Below are positions 34,840 to 47,648 of a DNA stretch of 64,000 bases, piece by piece. The notes beneath the pieces are model-generated. The model saw only the letters and a program-made list of their open reading frames with translations, was not told where the DNA came from and did no database searches. Position 1 is the stretch's first letter. Each line of letters begins with the position of its first letter. The position numbers and the translations under genes were made by a program. The stretch comes from Dichetophora obliterata (Eukaryota; Arthropoda; Insecta; Diptera; Sciomyzidae): positions 184,944,888 to 185,008,887 of the forward strand of contig OY986438.1 in NCBI GenBank assembly GCA_963920525.1, written 5' to 3'.

Positions 34840-35000
34840 TTATAAGGTTGTGGCACTTGAGAGCGAGCTCGGTCGAACTGAAAAATGGATGGAAAGAAAT
34901 CAAGAAAATGAATGCATAGAACAAAGAAAAGCACAGTGACAGTTCAAGCAAATGCAGGAAAAGAGGGCATTTCTCTCAAGTGCCATAACCTTATAAAAAA
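34840..35000. repeat. Short inverted repeat, ~24-bp arms
   Basis: TTTATAAGGTTGTGGCACTT with GAGAG is mirrored by CTCTC with AAGTGCCATAACCTTATAAA near 34973-34997. Possibly a small MITE. A further pair, GTGTTTCCGTAC (about 35059) and GTACGGAAACAC (about 35520), may mark a neighbouring element of about 480 bp. Confidence 0.55.
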
Positions 35001-35706
35001 ATCTTGGTGTAGGTCTTTTTCCGTACTCGATTGTAGTAACTTGCAATGTGGTAGAACGTGTTTCCGTACTTTTTCTAGCTCAAAACTAGCTAGAAGAACA
35101 TGCATAAAATCGCTCTCTCGAGCTCGAAAGTTGCTCGAAGTGTGCTGAATTTCTTCTAGCATTATAAGAAGAAGCATAAATAAGAATAAGCATCAAGGAC
35201 AAGCAAATGTCAAATTTACATTTCTTGTTTGCTTATGTTGTGGGGTGAAAATTAATTTACAAATTATTAAATAACCTATTATATGTTAAATAATATTATT
35301 AAAGGTAATATTAATGCTTTTAATAATCTCGGCAATTTTGTTTGCTTGCTTCAAAAGCAAAAATGACAAATTTAAATTGGCACTGTTTACATCTAATAGG
35401 TAATCAGCTGTTTTTGTGCTTAAAACTAGCTTGAAGGTATTTCAGAACTTTTGAAATTATTCTCAAATTTAATTTTACTTTCTCAGCTTGAGCTTTACTC
35501 GACTTTTATTTGATAATGTGTACGGAAACACACCTTGTATTAAGCATTTTTAAGAAAAATAAGAAGAAGAAGACATACCAGTGAATAAAATGTGAAAGAG
35601 AGTAAGCAATGTGTAATACGAGAATATAAAATAATTCATTCATTTGAATCAACTGACATTAAAAAATGAATAAGAAGCAATTTTTATTTGCAAATATTTT
35701 ATAATA

Positions 35707-37738
35707 GGGGTATTCACAATGTTGTGTATTTAATCTTGTATTCCGTATTTTTGTTACATATGGTTTCTAATGTTAATTACACAAACAAAATATCATGTAA
35801 AACTTCAAAGAATAGATCAGAATTTATTATCAATTTAAAATATAACCAACTACAAAATACCATGCTTACCACAAATCCAACACTAGAAATCGTTGTATTT
35901 ATCAGAGATAAAGAGATAGGAAACTTAAATTTTTTACGGTAAAAACATATGACTGCATTGATTTTTCTCATTTTTTATGTACTTTGATCTGTTTTATATT
36001 GGGCAAGACTTAAAAGCAAGTTTTTGGACGTTACCTTTTAAACTTGCCGAAAACTTTTGCACTTGGAAACAGTTGAATTCAATTTCATGTCTTCTTTGCT
36101 TATTTTCTTAAAAACAAGACCATAAAAATAACACACAAATTGCAGTACAACCGAACATAACAAACCAGCCTCCATATGCGAAAAATAAAATGAAGCGCAA
36201 CGCCAAAATTACGAAAATAACAAAAAGAACACAAAAAACTTGCCAGTACTGAGCAAGTTTTATCTTTCCCCTTCGTCACCGAAAATTCACGTAAACTCAC
36301 CACGATTTGCCTAAAAACTCAAATTCTTGCTTTTAAGTCTTGCCCATGTATCGTGTAAGTGAGTTCACCTCAAGTGTTACTATTGCTAAGTTAAGGGAGG
36401 CAATACATGCAATTTGGAAAATTAATTATTTTCTTAAAAAATAAGTTAATTATTTAGAACTTCTGATTCAAAGTTTCTAAAATACGACTCGGATCTTACA
36501 TTTCATATTTACTAAATTTAACGATCAACATTTTAACTTTTGATTTTAGTTTAGCCGTCTGCATTGCGTAAATTTAGTGTGTCTCTATTTAAGTATGTTT
36601 GTATTTGATAAAAATTTGATAAAAATCACATCTTTATAAAAAAAGAATAAGAGGTGATTTTCTCCCTAGTGGTGACTTGCCACCATACGATGGTGATTAT
36701 ACTAGCATAGTTTAACATTTTGTGATTGTATTTACGTAAAAATCACATCATGCTATCCCTCTCCAACAAAGTTTCCCATATCTTCATAACTGGTATTTAC
36801 GATGAATTTATAGTTATTGCTCTTCAAACAGCTGATTCACAATAAAAAACATCAAAGTAGATAACTAAGTTAGTGCGTACTCTAAGTAAAACTATTTATA
36901 AAAACACGTTTATGTTCTAAATATCCTTAGTTTTTAACAATATTATACGATGGATTGCACATAAACAATAGTTAAAGAAAGAGAAAGAAACCAGCAAGAA
37001 GTTATTTCAAAAGCATCGTTTTTATTATCTTAAAACAAATTCAATTTACAGGCATGCTACGCAGGCCAGTATACTGGCTCTGTAGTTCGAAAAACTCAAT
37101 ACATTCATACTATTTAACAAATACACTCACACTGGATTGACTTTCATGCCACTTTCATTGCTACTGGCAACGAAATTTCATAGCCAGTGGATTTCGACAG
37201 CAGCGGCCAGTGTATGTCAAAAAGGGGAAATCAGTGTTGTTTTTAATTACTTTTGGTGGGTTTATTTCGGGTTTTCGTCGATTTCGTACAGAAAGCAACA
37301 CTGATGGCTTGTTTACAATTAAAAGCAAACAAAACAACAAGTAAAACACACGCAAACTGCAATAGCAGCGAGAACCTTTGCATTCGATGGAATTTTTTTA
37401 ATGGACTTTCACGTTATTGTGTAGCACCTCTTGTTTCTAGCATGAAAGTTCGAAAGTTTTCAAATCATTCGAACAGTACACGTATTCTTTCGCACTGTTA
37501 CTGTCACAGGCCTGTGTAACCGGCCTGTTAGTACTCCACATACATAAATTAATTATTGTTTCTTAAATTAAACATAAACTTACCACTTACGTGTCTAATT
37601 GCAGTCACAGCATTTTCAACGATTTTATCAAGCAAAATCAGCTGATTGTAAATACTTCACAAATTTACAATAAATCTTATTCGATGTATTTTAATTTTAA
37701 ACATATTTGCCCCAAATACACTACTTTGTGAATACCCG
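35707..37738. mobile_element. 2.0-kb element with TATTCAC termini and TA target
   Basis: TA (35705-35706) precedes GGGGTATTCACAATGTTGTG. The right end is the complement of CGGGTATTCACAAAGTAGTG, followed by TA (37739-37740). The two ends agree at about 17 of 20 positions. There is no transposase. It carries a nested element at 36001-36345. Confidence 0.7.
36001..36345. mobile_element. 345-bp MITE with 20-bp perfect TIRs, nested
   Basis: GGGCAAGACTTAAAAGCAAG at 36001-36020 and its exact complement ending at 36345. Secondary inverted segments AAACTTGCC and GGCAAG-type motifs lie inside. The target duplication is unclear. Confidence 0.8.
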
Positions 37739-37822
37739 TAATAAAATAATTACTAAGAAATATTTAATACAAAAATTTATATATAATTTGAATATTTTTA
37801 TTCAATATTCACTTCACTAACA

Positions 37823-38395
37823 CCGTTTTCTCAATGTCCGGTTAGTCAAGCTCTTAACCGGGAGTTAGCTAACCGTACGATAACTAAAAAAACAGTTTCG
37901 TTTTCACCAAGTGTCGGTTAAGTAACTCTCGGTTAAGTCATTAATTGTGAATTTTTTTAATTGTGAATACGCTCAACTGCATATTAGCTGCATATTAGCC
38001 TGTTTGTTTTTTTTTTATGTGGAAATTGTAAATATCTAACAAGGATTAATGAATAAATAATTAAAAAACGCAACAGAGTGCCAACCTTCGGTGCGTATGA
38101 AGAAAGTGCAGTACTCTTCTACATAATCACGCCTATGCGCATTGTCTTTTTTCTATTTTGTTTCGAATTCAAGTTATAAAAACGAAATCCTCGAAATTCT
38201 ATCCATTTTTAACTATAAAATATATAATTAATTTTTACACTACACTGCTGTTCCTCCGATTAGCAACTAACCGGAACCTCAACTTGCCGTAAACTTAACC
38301 GACACTTAAGACCTAACCGAACATTGAGAAAATGCTTTTTTGCTAACCGCCGGTTAAAGTTCCGATTAGTGCTTAAGCGGACATTGAGAAAACGG
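37823..38395. mobile_element. ~573-bp MITE with CCGTTTTCTCAATGTCCG ends and ~8-bp target duplication
   Basis: The TIR CCGTTTTCTCAATGTCCG at 37823 has its complement ending at 38395. The flanks CACTAACA and CCCTAACA match at seven of eight positions. Subterminal AACCGG/CCGGTTA motifs recur many times at both ends, as expected for transposase-binding sites. No ORF. Confidence 0.75.
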
Positions 38396-38412
38396 CCCTA
38401 ACACTAATAATA

Positions 38413-41400
38413 AGGCTATTCACAGTTTGAATACGCTGGTCTGCTATTTGTACGATTTGCTACTTGTACGCCATTTTACGAAAGCGTATTTTGCTTTGTT
38501 GTTGTTTTGCATGCAAACGCAAATACGCAGGCACGCGTAAATAAAAGTAGCCCTTGGACGTGTTTTCGTAGCTCGTATTTTATGCTCTGTCTACATCAGA
38601 GATCTGCAACGGATAGCTTTTTTGCGACTCTGAGTGTATCCGAAAAAAATAAGTATAAAAACCTACTCACCCTAAGCGCACGCAACTCGACTCATATTCT
38701 CTTCTACGAAGCTAAAATGCGGCGGCTCAAATAAATATGAGTATCCTAAGTCATGAGTCGGATCGGGAAAGATCGGGTTTTTTCGGTAAATAAATACTTA
38801 TGGTTGTTGTCGTCTTGCTGATACTTATCCTACTTGCCGAAATACTCATAATCGACACAAGTAGCCGAATCACTCGGCTCATCTGCCACAGATATGAAAG
38901 AGAGCGCAGTAGAGCGCAGCAGTAAATAGTGAGCGAGTTTTTTGTATTTGTTTTGTGCTATTTTTTTCTAAGCATATCTAAATGCTGAATAACAGATGTG
39001 TTATTCTTGTGTTGCTTTTTGTTTTTATCTTACACAGAGAAAGCTGCGCATGAGGTAACGTTGTTGAGGCTTAAAAATAATACGCAGTTTCGATAGTATC
39101 GTGTCATTCATTTTCTGCAATCAGCAATTATTATTAAATTTGCAAGGTATATTTTTTTATTTTTCTGTAACCTTAAGTTGCCAAATCACATGCGCATAAT
39201 TTAAATTTAACTTCCACTGCACGTGCTTACGCACAAGAAGCAAACAGACACGTGCGCCGCACAGTGGTTGAGCCCCATACAAAAGTTGTCAATAAATAGA
39301 AGGACTCATCGTAAACCAATTAAATTTTGTGTATTAATTGGAATTTGCTTTATTAGAATACACACAAAAATACTTTTAAATCCGCCCTCAATCAAGCCTA
39401 CCTCCCATACAACACAAATATTTAAAACGCCATATTTTTTTTTGTCTTGAACCAATACAAGAACCATTCTGTCAGAAATCTTCAATATATGTCTATCATT
39501 AAAAAAGTCTCTTTTGCCACTCCCACCTCCCATACGAAAATTTCTACTTCACGTGTTTTTACGTATTCCAACTTCAATGAAGCGCAGCATCCAAACTGTT
39601 TAAAATAGTGGTTTATAGTATTTCAAGATATTGTTTGTTTGCTTTTTATAAAAACGGAAAAAAATCATCAAAAAAAAAAGCTTATCGTTTCGTTTTTATT
39701 ATAAAAAAAAGGAGTGAACCTAATGCTTTTTGACACAAACTGACGCTGGTTGTAAATGTGATACTATCAACAGTTAAAAAAGATAATAGCATACATTTTA
39801 GCATTGTGATAAAGTGAGCACAGGTCGTGTAGCATAAAAACATGGCTTGCATACACGGAAAAAGCTGTTTGCTAAAATAGTATTGTGGTTAAGCAAAACT
39901 TGCGCTTGATTCTCAGCCACTTCAAAATTATGGTAAATTTCAGCAAAAACTAATCAAAATGTGCTATTCCAATTTGTAATAACTAAGCAAATATTTGCTT
40001 GAATTTAGTAAAAATTTGCTATTCCCATTTATAATAACTTAGCAAATATTTGCTTGAATTAAGTTAAAATTTGATGTTCAGTTTATAATAACTTAGCAAA
40101 ATTTTGCTTGAATTTTATCAAAATTTTTCTTTTTCCTAAATACAAATTGATTCAAGCAAATTAATTTTCTCCATGTACGTATTCCAATTCTGTTGTTTAG
40201 AATCAAAGAATACATATTTCACTTTCAGCTGATTGAAGATGTTTGAAGAACATTTATTGACAAGGGAATTTAAATGTTTGAATAGTTTGGAAAGCATTTT
40301 ATTGCGAAATTCATTAAAATGTTTCATAGTAAGATTTAAGATAATGTGAATTAATTTAACTTTATACATATCACATTACTGTTTTACTAATTCAATTTAA
40401 TTGTAATTATTTAAAAATTATTATTTAATTATTTAATTATTAAAAAAAAATATTTAATATATATTAACATAGCAAATTACTAGACTGAGAAACACACTGT
40501 GGAATACTTAATTACTCTGTAAATATATGCTAGTATTTCAAAAGAAGAATTATAACATTTTAAACCATTTATCGTATTTAGTAAGTAAATGCTTTCACTA
40601 TTTACATTAAAAATTTAACGATTTTAAATTAAAAAAATATACCTATATATCAATATGCCGCACTTTCGTAAGAAGTGATCGTTAAATAAAAAAATGCCTA
40701 AAAGCATAGTAAAGAAAATGACTATAGAAATAAACCTTGAGACTAACCATACATATATTTTCTTCGAAACGCATTTACCAAATGTTGTTCAAAGACGCAA
40801 AAAACTCTGTCAGTTTTTTTTTAATCGCTCAAATTAAAGTCCAATAAAAGCATTTCTTTATTTAATATATCGTTGACATCCGAAGATCATTATCTTTTTG
40901 AATTATAAAAATTTTTTCTGCAAAAAAATAAATTTACGTTTTTTTGTCATATCAACTTTGCATAAGAAATTTATTGCAAAAATAAAAAAAAATATTTCAA
41001 GAATGCAAAAAACTTTTTCAATAATGCTTTTTGTACTTAAAAAAAACCAGAGTGCAATACGTTTTCTCAATTGTCTGTAATAACTCTTGAAAAATATCAA
41101 TATTTTACGAAATTTTTTCAGCATTTTTACATCAATCCAATTTTAAGGCGTCTACGCAGAAAACCTTTATACATATATTTCTGATAAATATTTTGGAATA
41201 TTTGGAGTTAGAATATTGTTAAGCAACGCAAAGAAAAAAAAATCACAAAAAGAGATCATCAGTTTTGATATTTATTTCCAACTTTTATCCACTGTGCGGC
41301 GGCATTTTGATTTTGTTTTATTTTTTTTTATGTCCAACAAACCAAAATCACAAGCGTTGTTATTTTTTTTCCTCCATAGAGTGCAACAATAAAAACCAAG

Positions 41401-41935
41401 AACGAGTTTTCGAGAAAAAAAAAAAGGAAATGAGAGCTCACATGGCCTGCAGACAAATACTTACGAAAAGTGCATACGCAAAAAAAAAACTAACTAGCGC
41501 TAAGAGACGTTGGCAGAGAAGGAGCAGTACTCAAAGTACACTCAAAATACATTCGAATCGAGCGCCTTTGTAATAAACTGACTCAACGCACTCATTAAAA
41601 ACGGCTCGAAGTGGATCGGATCATGCCTCTCTCGGATATGAGAATGTACTTATACCCGAAAAAATGCTAATGAGCCGAATGCCTATAAGTATTTTACACA
41701 TGTTATTAAGTATGGATAGAGTTGAGAACAGCACGACACTCGGGTATGATTTGAGTATCCGAATTCTGTCGGATACTCATTGCAGTTCTCTGGTCTACAT
41801 CCGCATAATCACATACATCACAGGGTTGCATAGTTTTTTAATACGACAGTCACATGGCGAGGTGCTCACAGTTTGAACAATAACAAATGTTATAAATACG
41901 ATTTGTTAAAAGTACGCTTGAACTGTGAATAGCCT
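38413..41935. mobile_element. Second copy of the AGGCTATTCACAG MITE, split by a hobo-type insertion
   Basis: TA (38411-38412) precedes AGGCTATTCACAGTTTGAAT. The far end, AACTGTGAATAGCCT, is followed by TA (41936-41937). Its left (38413-38596) and right (41793-41935) parts together match the intact 321-bp copy at 25995-26315. Confidence 0.9.
38597..41792. mobile_element. hobo-type hAT element, non-autonomous, 3.2 kb, 8-bp duplication GTCTACAT
   Basis: Flanked by GTCTACAT at 38589-38596 and 41793-41800, which fits the hAT target pattern nTnnnnAn. The left end is CAGAGATCTGCAACGGATAG. The right end, read inward, is CAGAGAACTGCAATGAGTAT; its first 12 bases equal the published Drosophila hobo TIR (CAGAGAACTGCA). 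ATGAGTATCC-type motifs recur near both ends. No transposase-length ORF exists inside, so it would depend on a partner. It is inserted in a MITE whose intact copy proves the pre-insertion sequence. Confidence 0.9.
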
Positions 41936-42896
41936 TAATAATTAAGTCACAGGTGCACTCATGCATACAGTTCATGATATAATAAGAAGGCAGGGTGAAC
42001 ATAAAACTAATTTATTTGGGAAAAAATCATTCTGGGCCTTTTTCTGAACTGATTTCAATTTACAATAGCTCATGGAATAGTCTGTGCTTATTTTTTTTTT
42101 AAACTTAAAATTAATACGTTTCGAGTCAATTTTCATATATTAAACCATTTTTTGGATAAAAAACAATTTTAAAATTTGTTCATATAATGGTGAGTACTGG
42201 GGAAGTCTATCCGGGATCAAGGACGATTTTAGCAAATTTAAATCCCGGTATTTTCTTTTCGGGATTTTCAAATAAAAAATTTTTATTACAAATATTCATG
42301 TAAATGCAACCATTTCAATTTAAGTTGATATGAATATAGAATAAGAAAAACCTTTTGAGGCTAAAAAAGATTGTTAGGGCGATGAGTGTGAATCACTGGA
42401 GTAAAGACTTTGCAAAGTTTTAGAAGAATTTGCAATATGGGAAAGTCAGATATGTATTTCAAAATGGTCAGATATTCTAACTTAGCAAATAATTTTGTTT
42501 TGTGGTGAAGGCAATCGTAATCAAAACTTATAAATTGCTTACAACTATTGTACAACTTTTTCTCCAACTAGCATAGAATCAGAACGGTGCTTCTCATCAG
42601 AGCGTTATATTTGTAATAATATCCGAACAAAACTCTCTAATGAAAAGTAAGACGCGTTGATCAGCTTAATGTTTTACTTTAAAAAAATTAAAACAAAAAA
42701 TTTAATTTTGAAAAGTCTTTTCCAAACTTAGTTTGCTTTAAACACAAAAAAAAAAAAACATGAAAAAAATGTTCAACATTTATATAATAATACCTTAAAC
42801 TGTTCTGTATTTTATTTTTTATATTTTTTGTTCTTTATATTAAAACAAGTTGCTAGTTAATAATATTATTTAAGTTTTTTGTGTTTATTAACAATA

Positions 42897-44077
42897 AAGG
42901 TATTCACAATTGTGTGGTATCGTGGTATTGTGTTTTTTTTTATAGTTGAAAACCACAATTATGAGCACCCATTAAAATAGAATCTGTGGTTGGAAACCTC
43001 CCACTATAGCTTTTTGTTACTATGCAAATAAATTAACTATCCAATTTGATATGGGCATTTCCACCAAAAGGTCTACCGCGACTGAAAAATAAAATGTTAA
43101 ATTAAACCTTAATAACAGAGAAAAATTTTAAAATTTATATTGTGAGAGAACTGATAGTACTGATTTGAATTTCGAAAAAATGGCAACAAACATGATGAAC
43201 GGCAATAAAAATAGAGAAATGGTGACAAAAGTTGAACAATTTTAACAAAAGTAGGAATTTTATAAGTATAATAAATACTCGTATAATACAAAATTTAATT
43301 AAATTTTTTCAGTTTTCTATTTTTACGGACCTGAAATACACTTTATATGATTTTTAAGTTCCATTAAATAAATAAAACTATACCAAATTTTTACTTCTTT
43401 GATGGGAAAAATCTATATCGTAGCGTATGTACCGTAACGTATTATATAATGGCTTGTATAAAAATAATTAAAAAGAATTTTCAACGAAACAATTATGAAT
43501 ATATAGCAACATCATTCCAGAAAACATTAAAATATTTTTAATAAAAAAACTAGTACACACTTCCCAGATTTTTTGATTATATTAATGCAGAGAAAAACCA
43601 CTTGCATTTTTGTATCGTAACGCGTCCTCTTTTGATTGCTTATATCTTTGGACAATACTTTTGATCGCTTCCACTTTTTACACTAAATATAGTACTACTA
43701 GAATGCTATCCAAAAATTAAAACAGGACAAAAAAAAAAATTTAAATATTTCTTTGCTTTTTTTAATTTTTATCAACAAAAAAGGCGTACGAACGTGAAAA
43801 TGCCCATATATATTAAGGCATAAAAAAGTTTAAATTGCATTTTGAGCTGCTTCCATTTCTGCATTTAGAAAATAACTGGCAGCCGATCAGTTGCTTATGG
43901 AACTTTAAAAACCACGTTCGTTAAACATATCATTGGGCTACTTAAAATTACCACACTTTTGGTTTTTAGAGATTTCATGTAAAACAACAAAAAATATAAA
44001 AACCGCTCGGTAAAGTATGGTATCAATACCAAGGGAATTTTTAACTACACTGAAACAACGCAATTGTGAATACCCTC
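42897..44077. mobile_element. ~1.2-kb diverged element with TATTCACAATTG ends
   Basis: AAGGTATTCACAATTGTGTG on the left (after TA at 42895) and CGCAATTGTGAATACCCTC on the right are inverted. The interior is AT-rich with no ORF of note. The right-hand TA is not preserved. Confidence 0.55.
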
Positions 44078-45737
44078 AATGTGTTTTGTTTTTGTTGCTT
44101 CATAAATGAATTATTTTACATTTCAGTTAATTTAATTTACATTAAATAACATTTCATTAACTTACATACAGTTTCAAGTAATATATAATAACAAATTGTA
44201 TTAAAAACGTTTTCAATTATTTACTTTTTAAAGTTTTCAATCCCGAACTAATCCCGGGATCGAGAAAAGCTTCTGGGATTGGACTCCCTAGGGAGTACGT
44301 CTTATTTACATTAGGCCGTGCCGAAAAAAAAGTGTTTGATGAATTCTGCGTGAAAAGTCCTTGGCTTATTAAATTCAATGCTGAAGTTTCCGAAATCACG
44401 AATTTCCGATGTACTAAATCACTAAAGTGAGCGACCGATTAAAAAATTTTCTTTTTTTTATGTTTTGTCAAACTTTGAAAAAAATCGATTTAAAATTCAT
44501 CAATAATTTATCTTCAAAATTTTTCCATCGTTAGAATTTAAATTGTCCTTGAACTTTGTAGAACATATTTATATGTTAAGTTGTTAGTTGTTAAGTTTTT
44601 ACATATAAAAAAATTTTAAATTTGTGGGAATTAATAGTGTGATTCAAGCCACTGCTTACCTACTGCGTAACTGGGAATCTCGTAAGTTTTTACGCTGCAT
44701 TATAAGTGAAGCCAAGTTATTATGATATTTGCCTTTTTGTGTGCTTAAAAAAGGTTAACTTCAGAGCCATCTTTATATATAAAAACTACAGGTTACAAGA
44801 AAAATGTATTTTATCTAAACAGATGATGTAAAATGAACATGCAAATGGAATTTTTGTCTATATAATATACTTCTTCTTAATATGTATCTGGCTATCCAAC
44901 CCAAATATCATCAACGGGATCTCACTAAAGACCTTTTCCAATAAATTCCAATTATACATGTTCTCTGTTTTGGCATGCAAAACTAAGATAAGCAAAATTG
45001 TTCTAAATATTCACTGAATGATTATTGTATTATAATCCTCTGCAATCAGTTGCAAAACAAAATAGAATGCTACCGATGCGATTATTTTCAGCCGACGTGA
45101 TTTTGCCGATTATTTCAAAGCGAAACTCAACGTTAAAATACTATATTATTTGGGGCAAAAGTCGATTTTCGATTATATTCGAAGTCGATTTATCCATCAC
45201 TAAGTGTCAAAAGACTATTAAACATAACCACTTGTCATTATTTCAGATTATTTTAAAAATATTATTACTTCTAGTTCGTTTCAGCAATTTGAAAAAGAAA
45301 AGAAAAATCAATGAGTGGAAATAGAACATAAAAAGGTAATGTTGCATATATATTCTTATATTTTACTTACGTACTTGAATTATACTTATACAAATATTTA
45401 TCTCTTTTAACCCACTCTTTTTTTCTTACTTATTCAATAAACTTTTTAATAGTTTTTTCTGTTGTAGCATTAATTTATTTAAAGTTGTGTATAATAAAAA
45501 AATATATATATATATTACATTTAATTATTACATAATAATTTACTCAATTGTACGGTGGGCCACATTATCCAATAAAATCCAAAATATTCCTTATTATATA
45601 CCTTATATTAAAAAAAAAATATATGCTAACACTAAAATGTCAAAAGATATCAATATATGTTAAGAGGTCTTTACAATTTAGGTCTTTACGTTTATCACAA
45701 TCGTGGCACCAATTAAGTTCAGTTTTTTTACAAACAT
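44078..45737. other. Intergenic DNA with one dispersed repeat
   Basis: Sequence at about 45095-45200 (GCAAAAGTCGATTTTCGATT, GAAGTCGATTTATCC) is related to about 49815-49905 (GCAAAAGTCGTCTTTGTTTG, GGAGTCGATTAG). Otherwise nothing recognised. Confidence 0.4.
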
Positions 45738-45743
45738 TTTATT
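45738..45743 (-). terminator. Poly(A) signal downstream of the minus-strand exons
   Basis: AATAAA on the minus strand, 43 bp after the stop codon at 45786-45788. Confidence 0.55.
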
Positions 45744-45785
45744 TTTAAAATTCTACTTCCATTCATTTGGACCTCTGTTACATTC

Positions 45786-47182
45786 TTAAATAAACTTCTT
45801 ATTTATATCTTCTTCAAAATCAACTTCAAAATCAAGTTCATCCAGCTCGTCCTGTAGTTCCAAGCTTATGTCACCAAATATACGCAACATCAGGCTTTGG
45901 TATTCTTTTTCAAACTGTACGTTATTTCCGGTTGCAGTAGCGGCTGCTGTGGGGCGTGAGCAAAGTTGAATGTTGATGCTGAAAAATGTATGTATTTAAA
46001 ATTTATTAAATATTTCGGAAATGAATGTTTTCAACTCTAAATTTTCTAAAAAACTTGACTCAAATTTAATAGATTATCGTCTTTTGCGAATTTATGAGTG
46101 ATATTCGTCAGCTTGTTGTTCTGAGTTCTAGTATAGTTTTCCTTTTTTTTTTGCTATACAATTTAAGTTCTGCTCAAATATTTCGTGATGAAAGCATTGT
46201 CATTTCAAGAATTTATATAATTTAAATTAACATTCAATTGTTCATTGAACACACCGCGCTCATAAGTCTTCAAATATGATTTTTTTTAAATTTTTAATTT
46301 TTTTGTCTTAATTAAGTTTATGAATAACAATGAAAATAATTTGACAAATTCTCTGTATATATTTTGTATGTTTTGAACTGTTGCCAAATATGCAAACAAT
46401 TTTCTTTTTAGTTTTCGTTGTTCCCTTTGAACACATATTAATTACATTTTATATTAAGTAGCTGAAACCAATTATTTTTAAAAACCTTTTTTTCATAGTT
46501 TTACTCTATGTTTTGATAAGACATAGTATATTTGTTAAAGAAATCATAAAGTTTCGTGAAATATTTTACTCAGATCAATGAAAACTCAAACAAGATTAAT
46601 CAATATTCAATCAATAGATCAATCAATAGATCAATTAAAAGTTCAATTGAAATTCATAAAACATCAATTGAAATTCGGAATAGATAAATTGAAACTCAGA
46701 AAAGACCATTTCCAATTCAAAAAAGATCAACCAATATTCAGAAAAGATCAACCGAAACTTTTAAAAAAAAAATCAATTGTAACTCAGAATAGACAAATTA
46801 AAATTACAAATAGATCAATTGAAATCAGAATAAATCAATTGAATTAAAGAAATTACATTTAAAATTCAGGAAAGATCAATTGAAATTCAGAAAGGATCAA
46901 TTGCATTTTAATTTTTATTGTAAGCATTGCTTAAAACTCTTCATTATTCAATTCAAATCTTTCACCTATAATTTTTTTTTTAAATTTTAAACGATTTCTG
47001 AAAGACGAACATGCACCTGGTTTTGAAATTTTTCAATATCTGCCATGATAGCTTCGTACACTCTATAATTCTGCGAGTTGTGGCTTGCTTACAACAAGTA
47101 GAATTTTTTATCGGAAAATATGATACTGCAACCTGCGCGCCATTTCATACAATTTCAAAATTAGTTCGCGTGTTGATTCCAT
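45786..47182 (-). CDS. Small multi-exon gene, product unrecognised, splicing partly unresolved
   Basis: Exon-like segments on the minus strand: an ATG at 47182 (MESTRELILKLYEMAR), 47070-47017 (NYRVYEAIMADIEKFQNQ, acceptor CGCAG, donor CAG|GTGCAT), 46120-46055 (NNKLTNITHKFAKDDNLLNL, phase 0) and a last exon 45978-45786. The last exon ends ELQDELDELDFEVDFEED and INKKFI, and a poly(A) signal follows. The last exon is acidic and open for 64 codons after a TTTTTCAG acceptor. Donor GTTGCA after exon 1 and phases into the last exon are unsatisfactory, so an exon may be missed or the copy may be decaying. A cytosolic coiled-coil-like small protein is suggested; the size and style recall small kinetochore or augmin subunits, but this is only a guess. 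Confidence 0.4.
46575..46915. repeat. Foldback-like array of ~20-bp units (cluster 3)
   Basis: Repeats such as ATCAATTGAAATTCGGAATA, AAGATCAACCAATATTCAGA and GATCAATTGAAATTCAGAAA in + orientation. It lies in an apparent intron of the minus-strand gene at 45786-47182. Confidence 0.7.
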
Positions 47183-47648
47183 GATTATAATTGGAACAAA
47201 ATTTACAAAACTTTTGAAACGGTTCATGAAATAGGTTGACAATTAATGCAATGGTCGTAAAAAAACAACATCAAAATCAAAAAAGTTTAGACACAAAGCT
47301 ATTAAAAATGTTAGTTTGTTAGTAATATTTTTTCCGCAAAAATACATATGTATTTAACACAAAAGATAGTTTAATTACCATTTTAATTCAGATTAAATGT
47401 TAGAAATCTAAAAAGGACATGACTTTGAAATCAAAAAAGTTTAGGAATAAGTGAAAAATAATATTTTTATCGTCAGGGTGAGTATATTTTGAGTCATCTA
47501 GTACTTAGTTAGGCCATTTTTGGCCTGAATTAGTGCCTCTTAACGTCAAGGCATGCTTCTCACTAAATTTCATGTATCCTCAGTAGTGGAATTAAAAAAA
47601 ATTTAACTATAATAATCATAGTTATCGGGCATTATGCATGCCACGTTC

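Noticed and set aside
39223..39533. Overlapping ORFs inside the hobo-type element as transposase
   Set aside because: Too short, no hAT dimerisation or catalytic motifs, open on both strands by composition.
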